A DNA stretch of 64,000 nucleotides from Hymenobacter metallilatus. Lineage in GTDB: Bacteria; Bacteroidota; Bacteroidia; Cytophagales; Hymenobacteraceae. The notes below the pieces were generated by a model. The model worked only from the letters and a program-made list of their open reading frames with translations, was not told the origin of the DNA and searched no databases. The stretch spans positions 157,567-221,566 of the forward strand of contig NZ_RWIS01000010.1 of assembly GCF_003944705.1 (NCBI RefSeq), in the 5' to 3' direction. How positions within the stretch are numbered: the stretch's first letter is position 1; each line of letters begins with the position of its first letter. This document shows positions 50,147-58,668 of the stretch, one piece after another. The position numbers and the translations under genes were made by a program.

Positions 50147-52915
50147 ATGAAACACCTTTTTACTGTCGTTCTGCTGCTGTTGCTACTTGGTGCCGGTGGC
50201 CCAGCACACGCCCAGGAGGCCGCGCAACAGCCCATTACCCTGCAGGTGCAACAGGTACCGTTTGAGGAGTTTGCCCGGGCCGTTGAGGCGCAGACGCGCT
50301 TCCGGTTTTACTTTAACCCGGCGGCCGTGGATAGCGTGACCATTACGGTACAGGCGGAGCAGAAGCCGTTACGCGCGGTACTGGAGCAAGCTCTGCGGAA
50401 CACGCCACTGCGCTTTGCAGTGGACGCTCATAACCGGGTGTTCGTGACCCGGGGAGTTACGATTACGCCGGAGCTGGCTGACAGCTTTTTTCAGCCGGAA
50501 CAACGCAATGCCCTGCTGCCCCAGCCAGACCCCAACGACCAGGACCCCGGCAGCACCCGCATCCGGTCGGTGAGTGCGGCGGCCAGCAAGCTGTATGAGA
50601 TTGGCACGAGTTCGGCCACGGGCAAGGCCACGCTGAGTGGGCGCATCCGGGAGGCCAAAACGGGCGAGCCGGTGGTGGGAGCCACCGTATACATTGAGTC
50701 GCCGAGCATTGGCACCAGCACCGACCAGTTTGGCTCCTACACCCTCACGCTGCCCGTGGGTCGGCACGACGTGAAAATCCGGGGTATTGGTATCAAGAAC
50801 ACCCACCGCCTAGTGCAGCTGCGCGGCGACGGGCGGCTGGACCTGGAAACGGAAGATGACGTGACGACCCTACGGGAGGTGGTAATTGAGGCCGAGAAGG
50901 ACCGGAACGTGGCCAGCCTGCAAATGGGCGTAGAAAAGCTCGATATCAAAACGATGCGGCAGGTACCCACGGCCTTCGGCGAAACCGACATTCTGCGGGT
51001 TGTGCTGACGCTGCCCGGGGTAAAATCAGTAGGGGAAGGCAACACTGGCCTGAACGTGCGCGGCGGCGCCACCGACCAGAACCTGATTCTGTTCAACGAC
51101 GCCACCATTTACAACCCGTCCCACTTGTTCGGCTTTTTCTCGGCCTTCAATCCCGATGTTATCAAGTCAGTGGAGCTGTACAAAAGCGCTATTCCGGCCA
51201 AGTACGGGGGGAGGCTTTCGTCGGTGCTGGATATTACTACCCGGGAAGGCAATAAGAAGAAGCTGTCCGGCGCGGGCGGCATCGGGCCGCTTACCAGCCG
51301 CCTCACGCTGGAAGGCCCCATCCTGAAGGATAAAAGCTCTTTTATTATCGGGGCGCGCTCCAGCTACTCCGACTGGATTCTGCACCTGCTGCCCAATGAG
51401 AGCTTTAAGCAAAGCTCGGCCTCCTTTAACGACATCAGCGCCCACCTCAGCCACGAGTTCAACGACAAGAACACGGTGTACGCCACCGGTTACCTGAGCA
51501 CCGACAGGTTCCGGCTGGCCAGCGACACCACCTACCGCTACCTGAACCGCAATGCCAGCGTGAAATGGCGGCATACCATCAACAACAAGCTGTATGGAGT
51601 GCTGACGGGGGCCACCAGCCACTACGAGTATGACATTACCAGTCAGCGGGACGCGGCTACGGCTTCGCAGCTGACGTACAACATCAAGCAGTACCAGGCC
51701 CAGCTGGACTTTACCTACGCCCCCAACTCCAAGCATACCATCGATTTTGGGGGCAGCTCGGTGCTCTACCACGTGTCGCCGGGCGGGCTGCGGCCTTCAG
51801 GGTCGGAGTCGTTGATAACGCCCGACGTGCTGGCCCGGGAGCAGGGCCTGGAAAGCGCCCTTTACTTTTCGGACCGCATCGACGTTTCCCCCCGCCTCTC
51901 GGTATCCGTTGGGCTGCGCTACTCGCTCTACAATGCCCTGGGGCCGCGGGAGGTGTACAATTACGCGCCGGGCCTGGCCAAAACGCTCAATACCATCGTC
52001 GATACCTCGTACTTCGCGGCGGGCAAGGTGCTGGCCACCTACCACGGACCAGAGTACCGGTTGTCGGCCCGCTACTCGCTCACCCACAACTCCTCGGTGA
52101 AGCTGAGCTTCAACCGCACCCGCCAGTACATTCACATGCTGTCCAACACCACGGCCATGTCGCCAACGGACATCTGGAAGCTGAGCGACTCCAACATCCG
52201 TCCCCAGGTGGGCGACCAGTATTCCCTGGGCTACTACCGCAACTTCCGGGCAAATACCATTGAGGCCTCGGTGGAAACGTACTACAAATCCACCAAGGAT
52301 TTTGTGGATTACAAGGGCGGGGCCACTCTCATTCTCAACCATCACATCGAAACGGATATTGTAAATGCCGTGGGCAAGGCCTACGGGGTGGAGGTGATGC
52401 TACGTAAGCTGACGGGCAAAATCAACGGCTGGGTGAGCTACACCTATTCCCGCTCCCTGGTACAGGTAAATCAGGGCACTACCTCAGAAATGATTAACGG
52501 GGGCCGCTACTACCCCAGCAACTTCGACAAGCCCCACGATTTTACCCTGATTGGCAACTACCGGTTCAGCCGCCGCATCAGCGCCTCGCTCAACTACACC
52601 TACAGCACCGGCCGACCCATTACGCTACCCCTGGCCAAGTATTACATCAGCAACGCCACGCGGGTGTACTACTCGGAGCGCAATGCCTACCGGGTGCCCG
52701 ACTACTACCGCGCCGACCTGGCCCTGAACCTGGAAGGTAACCACAAGGTGAAGAAGCCCTTCCACAGCTCCTGGACGTTTGGGGTGTACAACCTCACGGG
52801 CCGCAAAAATCCCTACTCCGTATACTTCAAGTCGGTGGGCGGGCAGATTCGGGGGTACCAGCTGTCCATCTTCGGGCAGCCTATTCCTACCATTACCTAC
52901 AATTTCAAGTTTTAG
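50147..52915 (+). CDS. TonB-dependent receptor with STN and carboxypeptidase-like domains
   Basis: A 922-aa outer-membrane receptor. After the signal peptide comes an STN (secretin/TonB short N-terminal) domain (about 27-105; 'ITLQVQQVPFEEFARAVEAQ'). A CarboxypepD_reg-like domain (about 160-240; 'LSGRIREAKTGEPVVGATVY'), plug (about 265-370; 'GVKSVGEGNTGLNVRGGATD') and barrel follow, ending 'PIPTITYNFKF'. STN domains usually signal to a FecR-type anti-sigma factor, but none is nearby. Two DUF4249 lipoproteins follow, an association common in Bacteroidota. The substrate is unknown. Confidence 0.92.
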   Translation: MKHLFTVVLLLLLLGAGGPAHAQEAAQQPITLQVQQVPFEEFARAVEAQTRFRFYFNPAAVDSVTITVQAEQKPLRAVLEQALRNTPLRFAVDAHNRVFVTRGVTITPELADSFFQPEQRNALLPQPDPNDQDPGSTRIRSVSAAASKLYEIGTSSATGKATLSGRIREAKTGEPVVGATVYIESPSIGTSTDQFGSYTLTLPVGRHDVKIRGIGIKNTHRLVQLRGDGRLDLETEDDVTTLREVVIEAEKDRNVASLQMGVEKLDIKTMRQVPTAFGETDILRVVLTLPGVKSVGEGNTGLNVRGGATDQNLILFNDATIYNPSHLFGFFSAFNPDVIKSVELYKSAIPAKYGGRLSSVLDITTREGNKKKLSGAGGIGPLTSRLTLEGPILKDKSSFIIGARSSYSDWILHLLPNESFKQSSASFNDISAHLSHEFNDKNTVYATGYLSTDRFRLASDTTYRYLNRNASVKWRHTINNKLYGVLTGATSHYEYDITSQRDAATASQLTYNIKQYQAQLDFTYAPNSKHTIDFGGSSVLYHVSPGGLRPSGSESLITPDVLAREQGLESALYFSDRIDVSPRLSVSVGLRYSLYNALGPREVYNYAPGLAKTLNTIVDTSYFAAGKVLATYHGPEYRLSARYSLTHNSSVKLSFNRTRQYIHMLSNTTAMSPTDIWKLSDSNIRPQVGDQYSLGYYRNFRANTIEASVETYYKSTKDFVDYKGGATLILNHHIETDIVNAVGKAYGVEVMLRKLTGKINGWVSYTYSRSLVQVNQGTTSEMINGGRYYPSNFDKPHDFTLIGNYRFSRRISASLNYTYSTGRPITLPLAKYYISNATRVYYSERNAYRVPDYYRADLALNLEGNHKVKKPFHSSWTFGVYNLTGRKNPYSVYFKSVGGQIRGYQLSIFGQPIPTITYNFKF

Positions 52916-53012
52916 TCGTGGCCCCTGGTGCAGCAGGAGCACAGCTACCTGCTGCCGGGTTGAGCCGGCCGCCGACGTCTGGTCAATTTCCTAACTTTAT
53001 GTATTGATATAG

Positions 53013-54188
53013 ATGCGGTTACCTCATAGTACGCTGTGTATGTCGGCCCTTACCCGCCTGCTGATGGGGTGTTGGCTGCTGGTGCTCTCCGGCTGCGTGG
53101 AGCCTTATACTCCTGAGGCAGTTACAGCACCCAGTAATTACCTGGTAGTTAATGGCTTCATCAACGGTAACGGCACTACCCGCATCCGCCTGTCCCGGAG
53201 TGTGCAGATTTCCTCACCATCCGTGTTTCCGGCCGAGCGGCGGGCTAGCGTAGCCATTCAGAGTTTGAGCGGCCAGCGCTACCCACTCACCGAAACCGAT
53301 ACGGCGGGGCTATATACCTCCAAGCAGCTTACGCTACCCGCCAACCAGAGCTACCGCCTGTACATCCGCACTACATCGGGCCGGGAGTATGCCTCCGATT
53401 ATGCCCCGCTGAAGCTTACGCCCGCCATCGACCAGCTGCAGGGCCGGGTGCAATCCAACGGCGTGCAGCTGTACCTCTCCACTCACGACGACCAGAACCT
53501 GACCCAGTACTACCGCTGGGAGTACGAGGAAACCTGGGAATTCACCTCGGCCTATGAGAGCCTGTACCGGTATGCAGGCAACAACCGCATGGTGCAGCGT
53601 AAAGAAGATATTTACCACTGCTGGCGTTTTATTCCTTCCACCACCATTGTTACCACCAGCACCGTGCGCCTGGCGCAGGATGCCGTGCGCGACTACCGCC
53701 TGCTGTTTATTCCCCTGGCTTCGGAGCGCCTGCTTTCCCGCTACAGCGTACTGGTGCGGCAGTACGCCCTGTCGCAGGCGGAGTTCGACTACTGGGAGGC
53801 CGTGAAGAAGAACACGGAAAATATCGGCACCCTCTTCGACCCGCTGCCCAGCCAGATCCAGGGCAATGTACACTCGCTCACCGATGCCCAGGAGCCCGTA
53901 CTCGGCTTTGTGGGCGCAGCCACGGTGGTTGGAAAACGTATCTTCATTACCCGGGCCGATTTGCCCCGCGACTGGATACCGCAGCATGAAGGCTACGAGC
54001 TGTGCACCGGACTTGACTACTGGCCCAACAGTATTAAGTACAAAGACTACACCATGGATGATATGTTCGGCGACTCGGTGTACCGGACGCCCGTAGCCCG
54101 GCAGGGTACAGTGTATACCATGCAAACGATGGCTTGCGTGGATTGCCGACTGCGGGGCACCAACCACAAACCAAGTTACTGGCCCTAA
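53013..54188 (+). CDS. DUF4249 lipoprotein, copy 1
   Basis: A protein of up to 391 aa with lipobox 'LVLSGC'; ATG at 53040 (residue 10) is an equally possible start. The DUF4249 opening 'NYLVVNGFINGNGTTRIRLS' is followed by beta-rich domains and 'QYYRWEYEETWEFTSAYESL', ending in a Cys pair 'MACVDCRLRGTNHKPSYWP'. DUF4249 proteins are surface-exposed or periplasmic-facing lipoproteins that accompany TonB receptors, perhaps as receptor lids. A paralog lies 18 bp downstream. Confidence 0.88.
   Translation: MRLPHSTLCMSALTRLLMGCWLLVLSGCVEPYTPEAVTAPSNYLVVNGFINGNGTTRIRLSRSVQISSPSVFPAERRASVAIQSLSGQRYPLTETDTAGLYTSKQLTLPANQSYRLYIRTTSGREYASDYAPLKLTPAIDQLQGRVQSNGVQLYLSTHDDQNLTQYYRWEYEETWEFTSAYESLYRYAGNNRMVQRKEDIYHCWRFIPSTTIVTTSTVRLAQDAVRDYRLLFIPLASERLLSRYSVLVRQYALSQAEFDYWEAVKKNTENIGTLFDPLPSQIQGNVHSLTDAQEPVLGFVGAATVVGKRIFITRADLPRDWIPQHEGYELCTGLDYWPNSIKYKDYTMDDMFGDSVYRTPVARQGTVYTMQTMACVDCRLRGTNHKPSYWP
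53742..53857 (+). repeat. 116-bp direct repeat, copy 1 (within DUF4249 gene 1)
   Basis: Identical to 54939-55054 in the next gene. The match continues for about 80 bp more with a few substitutions, while the rest of the genes differ clearly. Suggests gene conversion. Confidence 0.95.
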
Positions 54189-54236
54189 ACCACGCCCTGC
54201 ACCGGAATGGGTGCAGCCGTACTTTCTTCTACGCTC

Positions 54237-55382
54237 ATGCCTTCTTTTTTACGCATTTCTCTGCTGAGTCTATGGCTGGCCCTGGGGCTAAGCAGCTGCG
54301 TGCAGGAATACCTGCCCACAGTTATCAGCGAGGAAAAAAACTACCTGGTGGTAGATGGCTTCATCAACGGTAACGGAATAACCAGCATTTCGCTGACCCG
54401 CTCCTTGCAGCTTTCCGCCAAGGGCCCGTACCCGCCCGAAACCCGGGCCACGGTGTTTGTTGAGAGTGCCGGCGGCCAGCGCTACGCCCTGATGGAAGCT
54501 ACGCCCGGCGTATACGCCTCGCCCGCGCAGCAGCTGCCCGCCAACCAGAACTACCGCCTGTACATCCGCACGGCCACGGGGCGTGAGTACGCCTCCGATT
54601 TTACTTTGCTGAAAACTACCCCGGCCATTGATGCCCTGGGTGGCCGCCCCCAGGCGGGCGGCCTGCAGCTCTACATCAGCGCCCACGACGACCGGAACCT
54701 GACCCAGTACTACCGCTGGCAGTACGAGGAAACCTGGGAGTTCACCTCGGCCTTCCGCAGCACCATCAACTACGTGAACAACCAGGTGGTACCCCGCACT
54801 GAGAACATCTATAACTGCTGGCGCACCGAAAAGTCGACTTCGCTGAACACCACCAGCACCGTGCGCCTGAGTCAGGATGCCGTGCGCGACTACCGTCTGC
54901 TGTTTATTCCGGCTACCTCGGGCCGCCTGCACTACACTTACAGCGTACTGGTGCGGCAGTACGCCCTGTCGCAGGCGGAGTTCGACTACTGGGAGGCCGT
55001 GAAGAAGAACACGGAAAATATCGGCACCCTCTTCGACCCGCTGCCCAGCCAGATTCAGGGCAATGTACACTCGCTCACCGATGCCCAGGAGCCTGTGCTC
55101 GGCTTTGTGGGCGCGGCCACGGTGGTTGAGAAACGCATTTTTATCAAACGCACCGACCTGCCCAACGAGTGGCCCACCAACCTGGATGGCTACGAAACCT
55201 GCGTGGGGCTGGACTCCTTCCCCAGTGACCGGTGGAAGGGACTTACCCTGCAGGAGTACTTCAGCAACCCTACTGAACGGATTCCGGTGAGTAAAAACGG
55301 CAACTTCTATACCTCCCAGAGTCCCGAGTGCGTGGACTGCCGGCTGCGGGGTACTCCTACCAAGCCCAGCTTCTGGCCTTAG
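54237..55382 (+). CDS. DUF4249 lipoprotein, copy 2
   Basis: A 381-aa lipoprotein; the start at 54237 gives the signal peptide MPSFLRISLLSLWLALGLSS with lipidated Cys21. It is homologous over its whole length to copy 1 ('NYLVVDGFINGNGITSISLT', 'QYYRWQYEETWEFTSAFRST', 'ECVDCRLRGTPTKPSFWP'), and the two ends differ in sequence. It is a tandem duplicate that has diverged except for the central block identical at DNA level. It sits in one operon with the receptor and the MG2 protein. Confidence 0.88.
   Translation: MPSFLRISLLSLWLALGLSSCVQEYLPTVISEEKNYLVVDGFINGNGITSISLTRSLQLSAKGPYPPETRATVFVESAGGQRYALMEATPGVYASPAQQLPANQNYRLYIRTATGREYASDFTLLKTTPAIDALGGRPQAGGLQLYISAHDDRNLTQYYRWQYEETWEFTSAFRSTINYVNNQVVPRTENIYNCWRTEKSTSLNTTSTVRLSQDAVRDYRLLFIPATSGRLHYTYSVLVRQYALSQAEFDYWEAVKKNTENIGTLFDPLPSQIQGNVHSLTDAQEPVLGFVGAATVVEKRIFIKRTDLPNEWPTNLDGYETCVGLDSFPSDRWKGLTLQEYFSNPTERIPVSKNGNFYTSQSPECVDCRLRGTPTKPSFWP
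54939..55054 (+). repeat. 116-bp direct repeat, copy 2 (within DUF4249 gene 2)
   Basis: Identical to 53742-53857. See copy 1. Confidence 0.95.
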
Positions 55383-55428
55383 CTGCTTTGTGGCCTCACC
55401 TGGTCTACTCTTCCTTTCTTTCGTCCGT

Positions 55429-57849
55429 ATGCTATCAGTTTCATTTGCTACCGGCTCACCTGGTACCCGCGGTTGGGCTCTGCTGCTCTGCCTGGCAGCA
55501 GCCATTCCGGCCCAGGCGCAGTCCGATTCGCTCCGCACGCTTACTCAGCGCTTTACTACTTACCAGCAGCAGGCTCTGCAGGAAAAGGTGTACCTGCACC
55601 TGGACCGCCCGCTGTACCTGAGTGGGGAGGTGCTGTGGTTTAAGGCCTACGTGACCGATGGCACCTCCGGCAAGCCGCTGGCCATGAGCAAAATAGTGTA
55701 CGTGGAAGTACTGGACAGAAACCGGCAGCCAGTACTGCAGGCCAAGGTGCCGCTGCGGAATGCCACCGGACAAGGCTCCTTTCAGCTACCGGCGGCCCTA
55801 AGCTCGGGCAGTTATACGGTGCGGGCCTACACCAACTGGATGAAGAATTTCAGCCCGGAATTTTACTTCCATGCGCCGGTTACCTTTGTGAATACCCTCC
55901 AGGCTTCCGGGGTCGTTTCGACGCTGGATACCACGGCCTACGACGTGCAGTTTTTCCCGGAAGGCGGCAACCTGGTGCGGGGCGTGCCCAGCAAAGTGGC
56001 CTTCAAGGTGAGCAGCCGTACCGGCCAGAGCGTTGCAGTAGAGGGCACGGTGCTTGATGGTCAGGGCCAGACGCAGGCCAGCTTCCGGACGCTGAAGTTC
56101 GGCATGGGTTCGTTTAACCTCACTCCCGCTACCACTGCTCCCTATACGGCCGTGCTAAAACTGCCCAACGGCCGTCTGCTCACGCGCCAGCTGCCCGCCG
56201 CCTTTGCCGATGGGTATGTGCTCCGCCTAACGGAGGCCGATGCGCAGCACCTACGCCTTACGGTGCAGGCGCCGGGCCACAACGCCGAAACGGTGTACCT
56301 GCTGGGCCACGCCCGGCAGCGGCTGGCCCTGGCTACCACTGCCCCTCTGCGCAACGGACAAGCCGAGTTTGTGGTAGATAAACAGGCTCTGGCCGAGGGC
56401 ATTTCGCATTTTACGCTGTTCAATGGCCGCCGCCAGCCCGTGTGTGAGCGGCTATATTTCCGGCGCCCCACCACGCAGCTGGCCCTGCAGGCCCGCCCCG
56501 ACAAACGCCAGTATGCGGCCCGCAGCAAGGTGAGCCTGCAACTGACTACCGCCACGGCCACCGGCCAGGCCCTGCCCGCCAACCTTTCGGTGGCCGTGTA
56601 CCGCACCGACTCGCTGGTGGCAGAAACCGGGGCTGACATCCGCAGCTACCTCTGGCTAACGTCGGACCTGGTAGGTGCTATTGAGGATCCGGCGTACTAC
56701 TTCGACAGTGCCGGACCCGAGGCCGCCGCCGCTACCGACAACCTGATGCTTACCCATGGCTGGAGCCGGTTTCGGTGGGAAGATGTGTTGCGCACTTCAC
56801 TGCCCTCCTTCCGCTACCTGCCTGAGCTGAATGGGCATCTGATTCGGGGGCACCTGACACAGCGCCAGAACAACCAGCCCGCCCCCGATATAACGGCCTA
56901 CCTCACGTCTCCCGGCCGCCCGGCGCGGCTGAGCAATGCGACCAGCACCGCTGATGGCACGGTGTTGTTTGAAACGGCCGACTTTTACGGGCCCCGCGAC
57001 CTAGTGGTACAAACCAACACTCAGCGCGACAGTACCTACCGGATAGAGCTGGACTCGCCCTATTCCCAAACCTTTGCCAGCAGCGTGTTCACGCGGCCAT
57101 TCACGCCCTACCCTCGCTTCCGTGACGAGTTTACGTTGCGCCACCTGCAAAATCAGGTTCAAACCACGTATTCCCGCAAGTACAACAGCATCTTCGCCCA
57201 GCCTTCCACCGACACCCTGGCCTTCTTCGGCAAGCCCGACGAGAAATACTGGCTCGATGACTACACCCGGTTTAAAACGCTGGAAGAAGTGCTGCGGGAA
57301 TATGTACCGGGCGTGAAGGTGCGTCTTCGCAAGGATGGCTACCACTTCAATGTGCTCGACAACCCCAACCGGACCATGTTCACGGATGAGCCGTTGGTAT
57401 TGCTGGATGGAATGCCCGTATTCAACACCAATAAGCTGATGGCCTTCGACCCGGCCAAAATCAGGAAGCTGGAGGTGCTGGATAGCCGTTACTTTCAGGG
57501 ACGGGCGTTGTACAACGGCATCATCAGCTTTAGCACGTACAAGGGTAATCTGGAAGGGTTTCCGTTGGATGCCCGCGCCCTGGTGCAGGAGTACGATGGA
57601 TTGCAGCGGCAGCGCGAATTTTATGCCCCCCGCTATGATACCCCGGAGCAGCAGCAAAGCCCCCTGCCCGATTTGCGCAACCTGGTGTACTGGAACCCGC
57701 AGGTAAATACCGTTTCCGGGCGGGCAACTTCGCTGGAGTTCTTCACCCCCGATCAGCCGGGTCAGTACCGCGTGGTAGTACAGGGCCTGGCCACTACGGG
57801 CGCAGCCGGCAGCACCAGCATCCGCTTCGACATCACTCCGGCTCAGTAA
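55429..57849 (+). CDS. MG2-domain protein with a TonB-plug-like C-terminus
   Basis: An 806-aa exported protein (signal peptide ending near AQAQ). The N-terminal macroglobulin-like MG2 domain begins 'EKVYLHLDRPLYLSGEVLWF' (about 40-140), followed by further beta-sandwich domains. Near 645-700 'DEPLVLLDGMPVFNTNKLMA' and 'IRKLEVLDSRYFQGRALYNG' reproduce the TonB-receptor plug pattern, yet no barrel follows. Such MG2-plug proteins occur with DUF4249/TonB loci and may present substrate to, or regulate, the receptor; this is inferred. It starts 46 bp after DUF4249 copy 2, the last gene of the operon. Confidence 0.82.
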   Translation: MLSVSFATGSPGTRGWALLLCLAAAIPAQAQSDSLRTLTQRFTTYQQQALQEKVYLHLDRPLYLSGEVLWFKAYVTDGTSGKPLAMSKIVYVEVLDRNRQPVLQAKVPLRNATGQGSFQLPAALSSGSYTVRAYTNWMKNFSPEFYFHAPVTFVNTLQASGVVSTLDTTAYDVQFFPEGGNLVRGVPSKVAFKVSSRTGQSVAVEGTVLDGQGQTQASFRTLKFGMGSFNLTPATTAPYTAVLKLPNGRLLTRQLPAAFADGYVLRLTEADAQHLRLTVQAPGHNAETVYLLGHARQRLALATTAPLRNGQAEFVVDKQALAEGISHFTLFNGRRQPVCERLYFRRPTTQLALQARPDKRQYAARSKVSLQLTTATATGQALPANLSVAVYRTDSLVAETGADIRSYLWLTSDLVGAIEDPAYYFDSAGPEAAAATDNLMLTHGWSRFRWEDVLRTSLPSFRYLPELNGHLIRGHLTQRQNNQPAPDITAYLTSPGRPARLSNATSTADGTVLFETADFYGPRDLVVQTNTQRDSTYRIELDSPYSQTFASSVFTRPFTPYPRFRDEFTLRHLQNQVQTTYSRKYNSIFAQPSTDTLAFFGKPDEKYWLDDYTRFKTLEEVLREYVPGVKVRLRKDGYHFNVLDNPNRTMFTDEPLVLLDGMPVFNTNKLMAFDPAKIRKLEVLDSRYFQGRALYNGIISFSTYKGNLEGFPLDARALVQEYDGLQRQREFYAPRYDTPEQQQSPLPDLRNLVYWNPQVNTVSGRATSLEFFTPDQPGQYRVVVQGLATTGAAGSTSIRFDITPAQ

Positions 57850-57927
57850 TGGATCTACAGTGGTCCGGCTCCTGCCTGCTTTTTGCCTTGGGCCAGCTGG
57901 CAGGAGCGCTCCGCTACGGTGGGCCGC

Positions 57928-58563
57928 TTAATGGTCGCTCTGCACGCCCGCCTTCACTTCTACCGCCAGTCGGTTTTCGGGGGGCGGAACCGGGCAGGCG
58001 TAGCCGGTAGCATAGGCGCAGTAAGGGTTGTAGGCCCGGTTGAAGTCGAGCACCACCTGCTGGTTTTGGATTTGCCCCCGGCGCAGGTCCAGGTAGCGTC
58101 CACCACCATAACTTCCGTGGCCATTGGTACGGTCGGTGAAGGGCACAAACAAATAGTCGCGGTACTCTTTGGTCTGCAGCAGTTCCAGACTCTGGTATAC
58201 ATGGAGCCTCTGCGGCTTGCCTTCCAGGGTAAAGTGTAGCTCCCCGTACTTGCGGTACAGGGGCCGCCGGGCGGTGCTGGTCTGCATCTGAAAAGGGGCG
58301 CCCAGGGAGTCGGGTACGAAGCGCGCCACCACGCAGGCCGCATAATTAATGGGGTAAAATGGCAAACCGGCAAACCTGCGGCGCGTGGCCCTGGGCAGCG
58401 GCGTACGGGTTGAGTCCCGATACTCCGCGTTCAGCTCCTGCTGAAAAGCAGTGACGGCCTGCGCATGGGCCGTAGGCACAGGACGGGGCAGGGTGGCCTG
58501 GGCCTGGGCAGTGCTGCCGGTTAACGCCGCTGCGGCCACAAGGGCAATGTAAAAACGATACAT
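57928..58563 (-). CDS. DUF1684 family exported protein
   Basis: A 211-aa protein with a signal peptide (MYRFYIALVAAAALTGSTAQ). The DUF1684 signatures are 'AEYRDSTRTPLPRATRRRFA', 'GLPFYPINYAACVVARFVPD', and 'NRAYNPYCAYATGYACPVPP' followed by ENRLAVEVKAG. Function is not established. The frame continues upstream to 59193 but would overlap polA in antisense, so 58563 is the start. It is transcribed divergently from polA. Confidence 0.9.
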   Translation of the reverse strand: MYRFYIALVAAAALTGSTAQAQATLPRPVPTAHAQAVTAFQQELNAEYRDSTRTPLPRATRRRFAGLPFYPINYAACVVARFVPDSLGAPFQMQTSTARRPLYRKYGELHFTLEGKPQRLHVYQSLELLQTKEYRDYLFVPFTDRTNGHGSYGGGRYLDLRRGQIQNQQVVLDFNRAYNPYCAYATGYACPVPPPENRLAVEVKAGVQSDH

Positions 58564-58668
58564 GAGCGTTAAGTTACTGACCGGGCCGTTACCTTGCCAT
58601 ACCTGTTGCACGTAAGCAGTGTAGGCTGCCAGCAGGCAGCCCCAATGCCTTCCGTACCTTCGCCCCCT

